This document shows positions 12,022-23,592 of a stretch of 64,000 nucleotides of DNA, piece after piece. The position numbers and the translations under genes are program-made. Numbering within the stretch: position 1 is the first letter of the stretch; every line of letters starts with the position of its first letter. The stretch is from assembly GCA_026225945.1 (NCBI GenBank), contig JAMJFZ010002575.1, positions 1,116,001-1,180,000 of the forward strand, read 5' to 3'. The notes under the pieces were generated by a model. It did not search any database, had not been told where the DNA came from, and saw nothing but the letters and a program-made list of their open reading frames with translations. The DNA comes from Cricetomys ansorgei. Lineage: Eukaryota > Chordata > Mammalia > Rodentia > Nesomyidae.

Positions 12022-13249
12022 CCAACAGAACAGATGAAGGACATATTTTACTGAAGTCTCTTCCAAGGAATTTGTTCTTTTCTCTTAGTTATGACTCCAT
12101 ACGCCCTCCACCTCTGTCTCTGCCTGACTGTCTCTCCCTCTCATACACAGAGCTGTGAGTTTGGATTTCGATTCTGCCATTTTAGCTCTAGTTTCTATTA
12201 CACTGGGAAAGACTGGCTTAGTCCTTGTTTCCTTGTTGCTGGAGTTGTAAAGATCAATGTCCCATTGCTGAGATGGTGGCTCCTGCATCAGCATCGGACC
12301 TCTGGGAAATCTCAGGGACAACCTACCAATGGGCTTAGCATGTGAGTTCCCCAGAGAATCACAGCCCACCCCTCCTGGGAAGTGTGCACCTGCTGAGCTC
12401 ACCACATCCCCTGGAATCTCAAAAGCAACCGAAGATTCTTTTCTCTTTACACCCTGTACAAACACATTCCATTCAGGCAAAAGGGATTAGAATTTCAGAC
12501 TTCTATAGTGAGAAATAAGGTGTTTGACTTTTCCTTTCTGAAATAAAGGTCCTGGCTCCCAGGAATAAAGCTGCCTCAAATCATTATCTGTGAAACTGGT
12601 AGAAAGTAAGAAAATTGTATTTCTCTTCATTGGTGGGAAATCAGGTCAGGCTCTGCCAAGGTATAGCAAACTCCCTCGGGCTGTAGAGAGCTTGTTCTGG
12701 TTTCTGCCCAGAAAAACTATAGAGGAAAACTGTGGCTGCCTACTACTGAGTATCAGGGGGAAAAGCAGAGATATTTTTAACATACGGAATATCAGTGAAC
12801 AGAATGCTAAGGAACTAGGAAACTTATTCCAATAAATACGAAGCATATGCTCTGCTCAAAGCAAACCCAGCTTTTGCTATATACAAATTTCACAAAGGAA
12901 AAATACGTCGGAAACTGCAACATTATCTGATGGAAAGTGGGCTACTATAGCACTGACTGCAGGAGACCTGGAAGATGGAGTCTGAAGGGTGGCTAGTGAG
13001 TCAGGGTGCTGGGGATCTCAGCCATCTTGTCTTGTGGGTCCAGGCTAGTTGTGGGGTCCTCTGGCACAGAGGACACCCACTCCAACACCTCCGTGTGTGA
13101 TGACAAAGGACCCCAGCAGCCATCAGAGCATCATCTCTAGTTTCTCTCTTCTGACATGCAAAGTGCCTGTCTTGATGGCACAGAACCTTAGGTTTAGAAA
13201 GAAACAAAACAAGACATGGCACTTTGGATTTTATGTGACAGGTTCTTCC
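11496..13249. other. Intergenic sequence with a (GT)n run
   Basis: A (GT)n microsatellite occupies 11977-12020. The remainder is unique and unassigned. Frames on both strands near 12.1-12.5 kb overlap each other and show no protein features. Confidence 0.45.
11977..12020. repeat. (GT)22 microsatellite
   Basis: Uninterrupted GT dinucleotides, potentially Z-DNA forming. Confidence 0.95.
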
Positions 13250-13254
13250 TCTTG

Positions 13255-13460
13255 TAATAGAAAAGCAATTTGTATTTATCTCATTAGCAAGGCTCTAGTA
13301 GTTGGGGGATATTAATTTTATTGCTAAACCTGACAAATATTTTACTCTCTCCTGTAGTGGGTAATTGCATCCCCAACAGCCTCTCCTTTGTGCTGCCAGA
13401 TGGAAAGGATATGTGTTTGCCATTTTCATTAATACAATTAGTACCTCAGCTCTCATCTGC
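13255..13460. promoter_or_regulatory. Candidate conserved noncoding element rich in TAAT-type motifs
   Basis: Within about 200 bases there are many homeobox-like cores (AGCAATTTGTATTTATC, GATATTAATTTTATTGC, GTAATTGCATCC, CATTAATACAATTAGTACC). The tract has no repeat signature and no coding frame, and it abuts GC-rich unique DNA. Conservation itself cannot be judged here. Confidence 0.3.
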
Positions 13461-14399
13461 TCCCTCTCTAGCTGCATACTGCCTGGGTCCTGGAGGAGGG
13501 AAGAGTAGGAAGAGGAAGAGGAGGAGGTGGCCAGTCTGCCTTGGACATAGGTGCTGGGGAGGCTGTGCCCAGGGGTTGGCAGAGAGCTGCTGAGAACCGC
13601 TGTTGAGAGCCAGTGAGCACAGCGCCTGGAGGCTGCCAAGCGCTAAACTACAACAACATCACCACCGCTGACAACTCTGTGGTTAGGGAGCAACAAATCA
13701 TCATTCTGCCTAGAACTCCCAGGAGCGTCACCATCCAGAAGGACATGCATGCACTTGTGGGCGCCTCTGCCACCCTGGCTCTGGGACTGCCTGACAGTTG
13801 ATTTCCCTGCTGCTGCTGCCCTCTGCTTGCGCTTGTTCATTCCTTTCTGTCCACACAGCAGCTCTGTCAGGAGGGCCTGGGAGCAGCCTCAGAAGGAGCA
13901 TGATTGCCTGCTCCCCCTCCCTTGGAAAACGGTGCAAACACCATGCTCTTGCTGCCTGGGTCTCCACATTGCACCCAAATCACACTCCTTTCTGCTTTCC
14001 CACTCCAAAGGCTGCTAACCATCCCAAAGTTTTACTGTGCTCTTTACTCCTCAGCCACCATGGGCTCAGCTGGTCAGAAAATCACTGTTTATGCATTTCT
14101 TGGAGCGATTGACCATGATACGTCCATAGACTTCAGCCTGTGTGTCAAGTTACAGGATGTCAGATAAAATGGCTAGTGCCATGTGTGGATTAGCCCACCC
14201 CCAGTTGTTGGTCAGGGCTGTCCTGGAGACCCCAAAAATAATACAGGCTTTTATTGCTTTTGGTTGCCACCTGAGCTTCATGGTTAGACCTTGCTGCCAA
14301 AGACACTGCACAATATGGCCATAGGCAGTGAGAAATCAAGGTGATTCCGACCATGAAACTTCCTCTCTATTAGCTGCCACTTGAAGCAGCTATTCAGGC
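13461..14399. other. Unique GC-rich intergenic sequence
   Basis: A purine block (GAGGAGGGAAGAGTAGGAAG and on to about 13530) is followed by unique sequence. Several overlapping frames of 60-104 codons exist on both strands, none with recognisable features. Confidence 0.4.
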
Positions 14400-15330
14400 T
14401 GTTGGAATACAAAAGGCGTCAGAAGTCCTACCCAGTTGTGAATTATAATAATGACAAACAGGGCAAGATATGCTCATGGGTGCAACAATGGCATGAATGT
14501 TACGGGGATAACCACCTGATTTCTGATTTGAGTTAAGGACTGCACTTCATGAGGAAGTGTGTTCCTGGTACTGTACATCTGGCTAAGAATCCATGGCAGG
14601 GAGCTAGGGATAAAACTATTGCTATTATTTTGCTGAATGGACATAGTATCAAACCACCCTCTACATTTGCATCTCTATATCAATAGATTGATTACTACTG
14701 CTCAAATCTCATAGGAGAAGTTCCTTCGTGCAGTTGAATGGCCATTGATGCAAAAAACAAAACAAAACAAGAAAACAACTCACAGTTGTTCAAAATGTAG
14801 AGAGCAGTTGTCTGTGGAAGGCTCAGCTACCAGTGAGACCTCTAACTCACCCCTTCTCTTCCCAAAGCTCAGAGACCATTATGAAGGAGGAGGCAGACAG
14901 ATTATCGTGTGTAGGGAGTCATGCCTTTTGGACATGACAGGACTGCTCCGCTCATGGATGCATAGCAGCTATAGTTGTTTATATGAGACCTGTTCAGAAT
15001 CAAGCCAGTCAACACTCCAGGATGGAGGGGTAAACACTGACACGCCCCTACCCTTAGCTGGGAAGCTATCGGCAGTTGATGGCTTCTGGGGGGAGGGATA
15101 ATAAGTTTTATCTAATGGTGTGGTCTCCAGTGCAGGACGCGGCATCCATGAATATATGAGTAACACAAGTGGAAATCAGTGGGCTATTGCAAAAAAGGAA
15201 GACATGCCAGGTCAGGAGGCAGTGGGAAGTGTGTCTGAGAGGAGGTGTATCCAGAAGAGGGTGAATATGCTAAAAATGCATTGTATGCATGTAAGAAATT
15301 CTAAAATATTAAAAAGAATAAAGATATGTT
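14400..15330 (+). mobile_element. LINE-1 (Lx/HAL1-type) 3' end fragment, copy 2
   Basis: It shares ordered landmarks with 7270-8170 (TATTTTGCTGAATGGACATA, TCAATAGATTGATTACTAC, GACATGACAGGACTGC) and ends in an AT-rich tail with AATAAAG near 15318. The A-rich block just downstream (15340-15385) could be the tail. Confidence 0.55.
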
Positions 15331-15664
15331 TACTTTAAAAGATAAAATAAAAGATTTAAAAAATAAAATAAAAACAAAAAGATTTCCAAGAAAACACATT
15401 CACAACTCACTGGCTTAGTAGCTAGCGCTGCCCGTGGCTATAACTGATACACTGGAGGCTGATGGATTAAATGACAAGTGTTTATGTCTCCAGTTCTGGA
15501 GGTTGAAAGACCATGATCCAGGAGCTAGCTAATCCATTATCCCTGGAGAAGGCTGTCTTCCTGGTCTACAGACAATAGTCTTCTCTATGTATCCTCCTTG
15601 GTGAGGGGAGAAAGACCAGAAGCTAGCTCTATTTGCTTTTTTTGTTTGCTCGTTTTTTTGTCTT

Positions 15665-15783
15665 TTTTTTCAAGACAAGATTTCTCTGTGTAGGCCTTGG
15701 GTAGCTTCCAATTAACTCAGAGATCCACCTGCCTCTGCCTCCTGAGTGCTAGGATTAAAGGCTTGTTCGACCACTGTCTAGCT
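15665..15783 (-). repeat. B1 SINE (5' truncated)
   Basis: Antisense B1: AAGACAAGATTTCTCTGTGT, CTCAGAGATCCACCTGCCTC and GGATTAAAGGCTTG. It is paired with the next SINE in the same orientation. Confidence 0.8.
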
Positions 15784-15789
15784 CTATTT

Positions 15790-15962
15790 GTTTTTGCTTT
15801 TGTTTTGTTTTGTTCTTGTTTTTGTTTTAAGACAAGTTCTCACTATGAAGCCACACTGGCCTGAAACTCACTCTGTAGCTCAGGTTGGCCTTAAACTTGT
15901 GAGTGATTCTCCTGCTTCGGCTTCTCAGTGTTGGGACTACAGGCATGGGCCACCAAGCCTCT
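15790..15962 (-). repeat. Proto-B1/B4-left type SINE
   Basis: Antisense 7SL-like sequence without the B1-specific tail: TCACTATGAAGCCACACTGG, GATTCTCCTGCTTCGGC and GGGACTACAGGCATGGGCCACC. A T/G-rich tail lies at 15790-15830. Confidence 0.7.
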
Positions 15963-16246
15963 CTTCTTTTAAGGGTCACTAATCTCACCAGAAGGGAATC
16001 ACCCTCAGGACTGAACTGCCTCTAAAGACACTATCCTAAAATAACATCTCATTGGGGAATGGCGGGGCTGTATTAGGGGGACAAATATAGGCACTCCCAT
16101 CTGTTCATAAATGTCGGGAAGGTGGGTACATGATGCCACTAATTTTCAACCTGGCCACAGTAGAGATACGGCAGAGGTGATGCAGGATCTGTCCCTCCCC
16201 TCTTTCTGGTCTTTCAGTGCTGATTTGGAGACCAATAAAAAAGAGT

Positions 16247-16460
16247 CTCAGGGACCTGGAGAGATGGCTCAGCTATTAGGAGAACTGGCTGTATTTCCAG
16301 AGGACCTAGGTTTGATTCCCAACATCTACATGGTGACTCACAACTATTTGTTGCTCCAATTCCAGGGGATCTATCTGACATCCTCTTCTGGCATCTGTAG
16401 ATACAAAGATACTCAGGCACACACATAGACACATAAAATAAATAAATAAACAAATAAAAA
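16247..16460 (+). repeat. B2/B3 SINE
   Basis: ACCTGGAGAGATGGCTCAGC, TTGATTCCCAACATCTACAT and CATCCTCTTCTGGCATCTG, ending in an AATAAATAAATAAACA tail. It lies in a SINE cluster between 15.6 and 17.0 kb. Confidence 0.85.
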
Positions 16461-16572
16461 AAGAGTAAAAGTAAAAGATTCTCAGGAGTCAGCTTCAGAT
16501 AGGCACGACTTGCTCTGCTCCTACAAAGACGTCTGTCTTCCAGGGAGCTGTAGTTGTTTTAGAGTAAGAAAT

Positions 16573-16723
16573 TTTTGAGACAGAGTTTCAGAGTTTCTCT
16601 GTTGTAATTCTGACTGTCCTGGAACTCACTCTGTAGATCAGACTGGTCTTGAACTCACAGAGATCTGTCTGCCTCTGCCTCCCAAGTGATGGGATTAAAG
16701 GCATTTACCACCACCATCCAGCT
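16573..16723 (-). repeat. B1 SINE with perfect 11-bp target duplication
   Basis: The antisense B1 is flanked by identical copies of gagtaagaaat at 16562-16572 and 16724-16734, the footprint of a LINE-1-driven insertion. The perfect duplication indicates a relatively recent insertion. Confidence 0.9.
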
Positions 16724-16906
16724 GAGTAAGAAATGTTTTAAAAAAGTATTAGTTTTGAATGCTTTTATCATAAATGATCAGTGTTTGAGATCAATGTTTA
16801 TCTTGATTTAAACATTATACTATGTTTACATGTATTGAAAAATTACATGATAGCCCATAAATGTGTACAAGTTTATGTTTCTAGGAATAATTAAGAATAA
16901 ATTAAA

Positions 16907-17030
16907 TAGCTGGGCATTGTGGCTCACACCTAAAATCCCAGCAGTTGGGAGACTGAGACAGGAGAATTGCCATGAGTTCAAGATTAGCCTGTGCTATATA
17001 TAGTGAGACCCCCATCTCAAAAAACCAAAT
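16907..17030 (+). repeat. Proto-B1 type SINE
   Basis: AGCTGGGCATTGTGGCTCAC, GGAGACTGAGACAGGAGAAT and TTCAAGATTAGCCTGTGC, followed by an A-rich end. Confidence 0.75.
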
Positions 17031-17039
17031 CAAGCTTTT

Positions 17040-17870
17040 TGTCTATCCTCTATCCATCTCCCCCCCCCTCATCTATTTTTCTTCTCTCATATAATACATC
17101 TGGACACCCCTCCTCCTCTCCCTCCACTCCTCCCAGCTCCCCTTATCTCCCTTTCCTCCAAATTTATTCTCCTCACCCCCACCCATTCATCCCTATCCTC
17201 ACTTTTCCCCATAGAAGAGAGCAGTTCTCCCAGGGTTACTGCTCAAACAGAGCACAAAAAGATGGAACATGGCCAGGCACTACTAGTCTGTAGCCCATCA
17301 AGGGTGGACAAGGCAACCCAGCAGAGGAAATGGGTTCCAAAGGCAGGTAAAAGCATCAGAGACACACCCCCCCCCCTCCACTGCCAACTCTGGTCTGTAG
17401 GATCTTTGTAAGAACACCAAGCCAGACAATCACAAGACAGATCTAGGGGACCCTGAAGGTTCTATATCTGTCGTTTCAGGCTCCTTGGGACCCCAAGAGT
17501 GTTTGGTCAGTTGACTACATGTGGCCTGTTCTTCCAGTGTCCTTGACCATCTGGTCCCTGAAATTCCTCCTTCCCCTCTTCTGTGAGGTTTCTAGAACTC
17601 TGCAAGATGTTTGCCCTGGGCCACTGCATCTGCTCCTATCCACTGCTGGAAGAAGCCCCTCTGATGAATATTGAGCTAGACACTGATCCATGAGCAGTGC
17701 AGATCATTTCCTGGTTATCCAGTCTCTAGTTCCTGGCCTGCCCTGCAGTAGCAGGCACGGATTCCCTTCTTTGGCTGGAGGTTCTGCCCTTCGATTATCT
17801 CAGCAGATCCTGTAGGGAGGATCCAAAACAAGTTTTTAAAACATAAAATAAAATATATGATCCTTAGACA
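17040..17870 (-). mobile_element. LINE-1 (Lx) 3' UTR fragments
   Basis: Pyrimidine-rich start (CCCTCCTCCTCTCCCTCCAC), then GAAGAAGCCCCTCTGATGAA, ACACTGATCCATGAGCAG and GGTTATCCAGTCTCTAG. The same order occurs in the longer antisense LINE-1 at 19.3-20.3 kb. No coding part is kept. Confidence 0.6.
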
Positions 17871-19315
17871 TATCTGGTAAAAGTGGCCACAAGCCACCTC
17901 ATTGTGAAATGTTTCACCAGGGACATTAAGTCCTTTTCCTCATTTCAAGTCTGACATCATTTTAGCTACCGACTTGCAGCATGTGATTGCCTATCTCTTC
18001 TTTCACTAAGAAGCTTCTCTTCACTATGGTTGTGCAAAATAACCGTTGCAGAGACTGCCCCGCCCTTTCTGTTCTCTGACTGCTTGGACTGTGTTGTCTG
18101 CTACACTTAAGGGTGACAAGAGAGTTTGCCTTTATCTTCTGAAAAAAAAATCTTATTCTGGACCCCACTTGAAACTGACAGCCCCTTTGGAGTTTCCAGA
18201 GCAAAGGGTGAAAACAGCATATTCACATGAGGCACACATTACATTGCTTCTAAAGTCTGCAGAGACTGCCCACTCATCTGGCCTTTTCTTTTTCTTTGAT
18301 AGATGGAACCATTTGTGCCCCACCACCCACCACCACCAAGCAAAGTAAAATTTATTCAAAGTGGACAATTATTAACATTTGAAAAAGAGACCCTGAGGCA
18401 GGCAAGCTATAAATCTCAACAGCTGCCTGGAGGAGGAGAGAAGGAAGAAGTAAATAGCCCATGCAGCTTGAATTAAGCTGGCATGAAGGTCAGATACATG
18501 ACGGACAAGCAGCCGTATGGTGAGTAGTCATTCTCTCTTTACTTTAGCAAATGTATCATGTCATGAACTATGACCATTTGGATCTTCACTGATGTGGCAA
18601 GTCTTCGAATATCACGTTACTAATAAATAAACTAACACAATATTCTGTGGCATTTTGAGTCAACCAGTCAATCTAGACTCTTAGGGTAGGCTGAGGTATG
18701 AAGGGTAGCATACTTCTCTCTGTGCTACAAGAAGTCACATTTGCTTCTGATTGTTTTTGGTGATAGGAGTGGTAGGCAGAAGATTTTGCTAAGCTAATTT
18801 CTACATACCAGTTTCCAAGGGTTGCATTGTTTTGCTTCACAAAATCACTGCGTCTGGGATCAGTCATGAATGATACCACTGGTAAGAGTATGCTAATGTA
18901 CAAGTTATTTCCCAAAAGTCTGTGGAGGCTGAGAGAGCCACTAAGGAAACTAAGCAGGGATGTGGTTGGAACCACAACTCTGCCTGTGCGTAATCATCAC
19001 TAAGAAGGATAAAGTCTGTAATGTTCAGGATGGTAGACTTGCTTTTGGGTTACTAGCTTAGTTAGGCAGACTGGGCTGGGCTGGGTTGATTCTAGGAGCA
19101 TCTATTTGCTACTTGATATCCACTTCTGGCCATAGTATATCGCACTCTATGAATCAGGGAATCTATATAGGATTCTCTCAACTCAAAATACATATTCTGA
19201 GGTCATAAATCACAAAAGGAATATAAATCCCACTGATATTAGACCAAAACTCCACCTTGGACCAGTTTTAATAAGGGTACTTTCATTAGTTAACCAAGAT
19301 TTTATTATTAGAGCT
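17871..19315. other. Unassigned intergenic sequence
   Basis: No named repeat. A splice-donor-like CCGTATG|GTGAGT occurs at 18513-18525 but has no partner exon evidence. The rest is unassigned. Confidence 0.4.
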
Positions 19316-19515
19316 TTTTTTCTTTTCTTTTTTTTTTTTTTTGAAAAAAGCATGTGTATGTCTTCTTTTTTCCCTTTTACTAAAAAATTTTTTTCCTCAG
19401 TAATATGTCCTGATTATGGTTTCCCCTCACTCTACTCCTCCTAGTTTCTTTCCACTTCTCCTATCCAGGTCTACCCCCTTTCTGTCCAATTAGAGACAGA
19501 GGGGTAAGTAAGAAA

Positions 19516-19554
<39 letters not shown>

Positions 19555-22500
19555 ATGAATGAATAAATAAAAAAAATGAATAAATAAAATAATAAATAAA
19601 ATATAGTTAGATAAAACAAAAACCAACATATTGGAATGGAACAAAACTAACAAACAGAAAAATAGAATCTAAGAGAAGGAACAAGAAACAGTTACTTGTT
19701 TTCACATTCAGGAATCCCATTAAAAAAAAACAAAACAGCACTGAACTGGAAGCCATAATATATCTGCAAAGTACCTGGAGCAGACTGGTGCAGGTCCTGT
19801 GCATGCTGCTTCAGTCTCAGAGTTTAGATGAGTTGTTTTTTTTTTAAGAGGACCTTATTTTCTTGGTGTCCTCTATCCCCTCTGGCTCTTACACTCTTTC
19901 CACCTCCACTTCTGAAGCGTTCTCTGAGCCCCGAGGAGAGGGATTTGATGGAGATATCTCATTTAGGGCTGAGTGTTCCAAGCTCTCTCACTCCATGCAC
20001 AATATCTGGCTGGCTATGGGTCTCTGTATTTGTTCTTATCTGCTGCAGGAGGAAGCTTCTCTAATACTGGCTGATCAAGGCACTGATCTATGAGTATATC
20101 AGAATATCTTTAGGAGTCATTTTATTGTTGTTGGGTTTTTTGTTTGTTTGTTTTTTAGAACAGCAGTAGTATTTGGTTTTACCCTAGATGCCTGGGCTAT
20201 CTAGTCTCAGGTTCTTGGTCACCCAAGCAGTGTCAGGTATGGTTTCCATCTCACGGAGTCAGCCTTAATTGAAATCAGATATTGTTTGGTTATTTCCACA
20301 AGCTTTATACCTACCATCATTGTGCTAGCATATCTTGAAGGCAGGATACCATTATAGAGCAAATCATTTGTGGCTGGGTTGGTGTTTATGTTTCTCTTTT
20401 GGTAACAGGAAGAATACCTTCCTGTAGCAAAGATGCTAGAACATAGGAGTGAAGGCTCTATGTAGGCACCAGCTTGACTACTCCATGCTTAATGAATTAT
20501 GTAGGTGTTGTCTTCCTCAACAGGGCCTTGTTGTGAGTTTGTGGAGTCCTGGCAGCAGCCTGGGGTGTTTGGAGGTTCTCATGGAACCCCTTTGGCCAAC
20601 AACTCAATTAGATGTAATCCAATCCTGGGACTGGAAGCTCCATTTGTTGACAAGAGATGGCCAGTTGGGGGTCTGTTCCTCCATTATTTGGCAATCTCAT
20701 TTAGAATATATATATATGCTTCTACTGTAATAGGTTTTTATACTACCCTTCCAATGGCCCTTAATTTTAGCTGTCTTTCTCCACCTTGTTCCTTGTTTTC
20801 TCTCTTCCTCTACTCACTTGATTCTCCTGTTCCAGCACCCCCATCAATCCATAACTATTCTATTTCCCTTTCCTAGAGAAATCTATCTGTCACACCTAGT
20901 CCCTTATTCTATGCCTAACCTCTGTGGTTCTACAGAATTGTAACTTATATTGGCTTAACAGCTAATATCCATATAATAAACAAATGCAAACCATATTTGT
21001 CTTTCTGGGTCTGAGATATCTCACTCAGGATAATTTTTTTCTAGTTCCATCTATTTATCTGTAAATTTTATGATTTCGTTTTTAAACAGCTGATTAATAC
21101 TCCATTGTATAAATATACCACATTTTCTTTACCCATTCTTCTATCAAGAGACATATAGATTGTTTCTAATTTCTGAATATTATGAACAGGGAAGCAATGA
21201 ATATGGTTGAGCAAGTGTCTCTGTGGTAGGATGAGGTGTCTTTTGGGTACCTGCCCAAGAGTGGTACAGCTGAATCCTGAGGTAGATCGATTCCTGTCTT
21301 CCTGAGGGATCACCACATTGATTTCCATAGTGGCTGTACAGGTTTGCACTCCCACCAGCAATGGCTGAGTGTTCCCTTCACTTTACATCCTCACCAGCTC
21401 GAGCTGTCACTTGTGCTACTGATCTTAGCCATTCTGACAGGTATGAGATGGAATCTCAAGTAGTTTTGATTTGCATTTCCCTGATAACTGAGGATGTTAA
21501 TCATTTCTTTAAGTGTTTTTCAGCCATTTAAGCTTTCTCTTTTGAAAATTCTGTTTAGATCTGTGCCCCATTTTAAATTGGATTGTTTGTTTTCTTGATA
21601 TCTAGTTTTTTAAAAATTCTTTATATATTTTGAATATTAGCCCTTTACTGAATTTTTAGCGGTTAAAAATATTTCCCATTCTGTAGGCTGCAGGTTTGTC
21701 TGAATAATGGTGTCCTTTGCTGTGCAGAGCATTTTCAGTTTCATAAGGTCCCTTTTATTAATTGTTGATCTTAGTGCCTGTGCTAACAGCCTTTGGTTCA
21801 GAAAGTCTTTCCCTGTATGAATGAATTCAAGGCTATTCCTCATTTTCTCTTCTGTGAGGTTCAGTGTATCTGGTTTTATTTTGAGGTCATTGGTCCATTT
21901 GGAGTTTGTGCAGGATGATAAAGTGTGGATCCATTTGCATTTTTTCTGCATGCAGCCGTTTCAGTTGACTAGCACCACTTGTTGAAGATGCTGTCTTTTT
22001 TCCAGTGTGTGTTTCTGGCTTCTTAAAAAAATCAGGTGTGCATAGGTGTGTGGATTTATGTCTGGGTCTTCAATTTGATTGTATTGGTTTGTTTTTGTGC
22101 CACCACCATGCTGTTTTTATTACTATAGTTCTGTAGTACAACTTGAAATTAGAGATAGTGATAATTCCCATAGTTCTTTTATTATTTAGGATTGTTTTAG
22201 TTATCCTGTGTGTGTGTGGGGGGGTGTTTTTCCATATGAAACTGAGAATTGTCCTTTCAAGATCTGTATAGAACTGTGTTGGAATTTTCATGGGGACTGC
22301 ACTGAATATGTAGACTGCTTTTTGGCCATTTCACTCTGTTAGTCCTACTGATTCATGAGCATGGGAAAACTTTCCACCTACTGAGATCTCCAATTTCTTC
22401 AAAGACTTGAAGTTTTGATCATACAAGTCTTTATCTTGCTTTGTTAAAAATACCACAAGATATTTTATATTATTTGAGGCTATTATGAAAATTGTTATTT

Positions 22501-23090
22501 TCCTGATTTCTTAGTCCATTTGTCATTTGTATATAGGAAAGCAACTGATTTTTTGAGTTAATTTTGTATCCAGCTGAAAGTTGCTGAAAGAGCTTATCAG
22601 CTGTAGGATTTTCCCAGTTTTTAAGTCATTTATGTGTACTATCTTATCATCTGCAAATAAACATACTTTGAGCTCTTCCTTTCCAAATTATATCCCTTTG
22701 ATCTCCTTCAGTTGTCTTATTGCTCTAGTGAAGACTTCAAGTACTATATTGAATAGATATAGAGAGATTGGACAACTTCGGCTTGTCCCTGATTTTAGCG
22801 GAATTGCTTTGAGTTTCTCTCCACTTAGTTTGATGCTGGCTATGGGCCTGTTGTAAACTGCTTCTGTTATGTTGAGGTGTGTATACCTTGTATCCCTAAT
22901 CTCCCCAGAACTTCTTTTATAATGAAAGAATGTTGCATCAAAGGCCTTTTCTGCATCTAGTGAGATGAGCATGTGGATTTTGTCTTTCAGTTTGTTTATG
23001 ATGTAGTGGATTACATTTATTGGTTTATGTTTGTTGACCATCCCTGCGTCTCTGGGATAAAGCCTAGTTGATCATGGTGGATGATTTTTT
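19316..23090 (-). mobile_element. 5'-truncated LINE-1 (Lx type) with decayed ORF2
   Basis: It runs antisense from a T-rich 3' tail (19316-19341) through a long 3' UTR to ORF2 fragments. Conceptual pieces of ORF2 appear in several frames. An RT segment (23041-22688) has ISLDAEKAFD, IPLKSGT and LFNIVLEV; later pieces (22291-22070, 21951-21637, 21361-21068) carry LKLYYRTIVIKTAW, DLMKLKMLCTAKDT and IQKLETIYMS. Frameshifts and stops break the frame, and the catalytic FADD-type segment is not intact. It is dead. It ends at 23090 in the RT region, where unrelated sequence begins. Confidence 0.85.
19512..19620. repeat. (AAAT)n expansion inside the LINE-1 3' UTR
   Basis: About 11 clean units, then imperfect units. 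Confidence 0.9.
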
Positions 23091-23432
23091 TCATAATACT
23101 TTTATTAATTACCTGAGTTTCACACAATGTATCTCAATCTCACCCTCTTCCCATTCCTCCCTGGTTTACCCTCCCATTCCTGTGCCCTCAAAAACAGCAA
23201 CAAACAAAAACAAACTAACAATAAACACAATAACAGTAAAAATGAGTGCAGCCTGTGTGGTGGGAGCATGGATCATAGGCATCACCATGTTTCCTGGAGG
23301 CAGCAGGCTGCTCTGATCATGGACATTCACCCAGCCTACACAAGCCTGAGATCAAACATGGCCAAGTTCAACTCAAAGTTGGATCCCACCACCCAAACAT
23401 GCAAGCATCTGGACACCATGCATTGACTCAAA
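23091..23432 (-). repeat. Unassigned repeat-like segment
   Basis: It follows abruptly after the LINE-1 break with CATAATACTTTTATTAATTA, a pyrimidine-rich block and an A/C-rich block (AACAAACAAAAACAAACTAA). It resembles antisense LINE-1 3' UTR tails but I cannot assign it. Confidence 0.35.
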
Positions 23433-23592
23433 CGTCCCATAGGTACCCAGACATCTCACAGGACTAGGACATTCAACAGGTACCCAGGCCTCCCATAGGC
23501 ACTTGGACCTCACATAGGCCCCCAGCCATCTCTCAGGCACCTGGTCATCACTCAGGTACCCAGGCATACTGCAGGTACCCAGACATCCTTCA
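23433..23592. repeat. Degenerate 19-bp minisatellite
   Basis: Eight units start with GG at 23442, 23461, 23479, 23498, 23517, 23536, 23555 and 23574. The unit consensus is about GGTACCCAGGCATCTCACA. Spacing is 19 bp with one 18-bp step, although individual units differ at several bases. Confidence 0.85.

Noticed and set aside
12085..12480. 131-codon minus frame as a gene
   Set aside because: It overlaps a plus frame of similar quality, shows no domain or splice signals, and lies in ordinary intergenic DNA.
22688..23041. Reverse-transcriptase frame as a host gene or retron
   Set aside because: It is a LINE-1 ORF2 fragment within a longer antisense, broken LINE-1 with a typical 3' UTR.
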